The notes under the pieces: model-generated
Database searches by the model: none
Seen by the model: the letters and a program-made list of their open reading frames with translations, nothing else
What the model was told of the DNA's origin: nothing
Part shown: piece after piece, positions 4,888-5,355 of the stretch
How positions within the stretch are numbered: the stretch's first letter is position 1
How the letters are laid out: the number at the start of each line of letters is the position of its first letter
Origin: Endomicrobium sp.
GTDB lineage: Bacteria; Elusimicrobiota; Endomicrobiia; Endomicrobiales; Endomicrobiaceae
DNA: 5,355 nucleotides
Direction: 5' to 3'
Assembly (NCBI GenBank): GCA_031273645.1
Contig: JAISRM010000005.1
Coordinates: 1-5,355, forward strand
Made by a program: the position numbers and the translations under genes

Positions 4888-5355
4888 AATTGATGATTAT
4901 TTCTACTCTTCGGTTTTGTATGCGGCCGTTTTTATGATTGTTTGACGCGATAGGATTTGACGAACCGTAAGCTCTTGCCTTAATTTTTGACGCAGAAATT
5001 CCATTCCTTACAAGTTCCTTTTTCACGGCTTGCGCTCTTAACCTTGAAAGCCCGTTATTCGCTTTTCTTTCGCCGAGATTATCGGTATAACCATCTACAA
5101 AAATTGACGAATATTTTATTTTCTTTATAGAAGCCGCAGCGTTTTTCAAATACTTCTTAAGGTTGTCGTTGACAAAAGAAGAACCGTCTTCAAAATAAAA
5201 TCCCGGAACCGTTATTTTGCCTCCTTTTTTTACCGACCCTACCTGCGTAAGCGAATCGCTTAAAATTTCATGGTCATTTTCGGCAAAAAGCGGCTGAACC
5301 GGCGCAAAACAAAACAATCCGGCGCAAAAAAACGCGGCAAACAAACAAATGAACT
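4886..5355 (-). CDS. OmpA-family peptidoglycan-binding protein, 5' end beyond the window
   Basis: Exported protein with a C-terminal OmpA domain that would anchor the outer membrane to peptidoglycan. Numbering from the TTG codon at 5344, the domain covers about residues 48-152. It carries YTDNLG (86-91), with the ligand Asp88, and LSRLRAQAV (99-107), with Arg103. Their 15-residue spacing is that of the diaminopimelate-binding Asp and Arg in OmpA. It closes with the conserved NRRVEI (144-149). Before the domain there is only a signal peptide (cleaved after LFA, near 21) and a short linker, so no N-terminal barrel is present. The frame stays open to the edge of the window with hydrophobic codons (F, I, C, L) and no basic n-region. 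The true start is therefore probably outside and the TTG is not convincing. It may be a lipoprotein-free Pal-like or MotB-like stand-alone domain; the exact role is unknown. Confidence 0.88.
   Translation of the reverse strand, partial: FICLFAAFFCAGLFCFAPVQPLFAENDHEILSDSLTQVGSVKKGGKITVPGFYFEDGSSFVNDNLKKYLKNAAASIKKIKYSSIFVDGYTDNLGERKANNGLSRLRAQAVKKELVRNGISASKIKARAYGSSNPIASNNHKNGRIQNRRVEIIIN

Overview
The window comes from a diderm (Gram-negative) bacterium. It encodes a TonB-dependent outer-membrane receptor, a small outer-membrane beta-barrel protein and an OmpA-type peptidoglycan-binding protein. Codon use is AT-leaning and the intergenic DNA is full of short palindromic repeats. The lineage cannot be fixed from the sequence alone. 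A low-GC, repeat-rich diderm such as an elusimicrobial or deltaproteobacterial-type organism would fit, but that is a guess.

Layout. Positions 1-475 hold no gene. They contain a MITE-like inverted-repeat element (9-101), a two-copy tandem repeat of about 100 bp (97-297), a strong hairpin (330-347) and terminator-like hairpins. Positions 476-3934 are a minus-strand operon read from right to left: TonB-dependent receptor (3934-2078), divergent ZnuA/TroA-type binding protein (2037-1228) and ABC ATPase (1231-476, overlapping the preceding stop by 4 bp), closed by a terminator at about 462-434. Positions 3935-4166 are an intergenic region with a NikR-like operator next to the receptor and a cluster of hairpins. 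Positions 4167-4823 (+) encode a small beta-barrel protein ending in a terminator. Convergent to it, 5355-4886 (-) is an OmpA-domain protein cut by the window edge.

How the genes may work together. The receptor would bring a metal or metal chelate across the outer membrane, the binding protein would capture it in the periplasm, and the ATPase would drive inner-membrane import. The permease is missing from the window. The palindrome upstream of the receptor (ATGTTAC-N13-GTAACAC) differs at one position from the GTGTTAC-N13/14-GTAACAC consensus I recall as the predicted NikR site of Desulfovibrio. This suggests nickel (or cobalt) as substrate. The binding protein lacks the three histidines typical of Zn/Mn binding proteins of its family, which argues against a plain Zn or Mn importer.

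The most notable points are the NikR-like site, the histidine-less binding protein, a 36-bp in-frame palindromic insertion inside the ATPase gene, and a family of terminator-like hairpins with a compensatory base change between copies.
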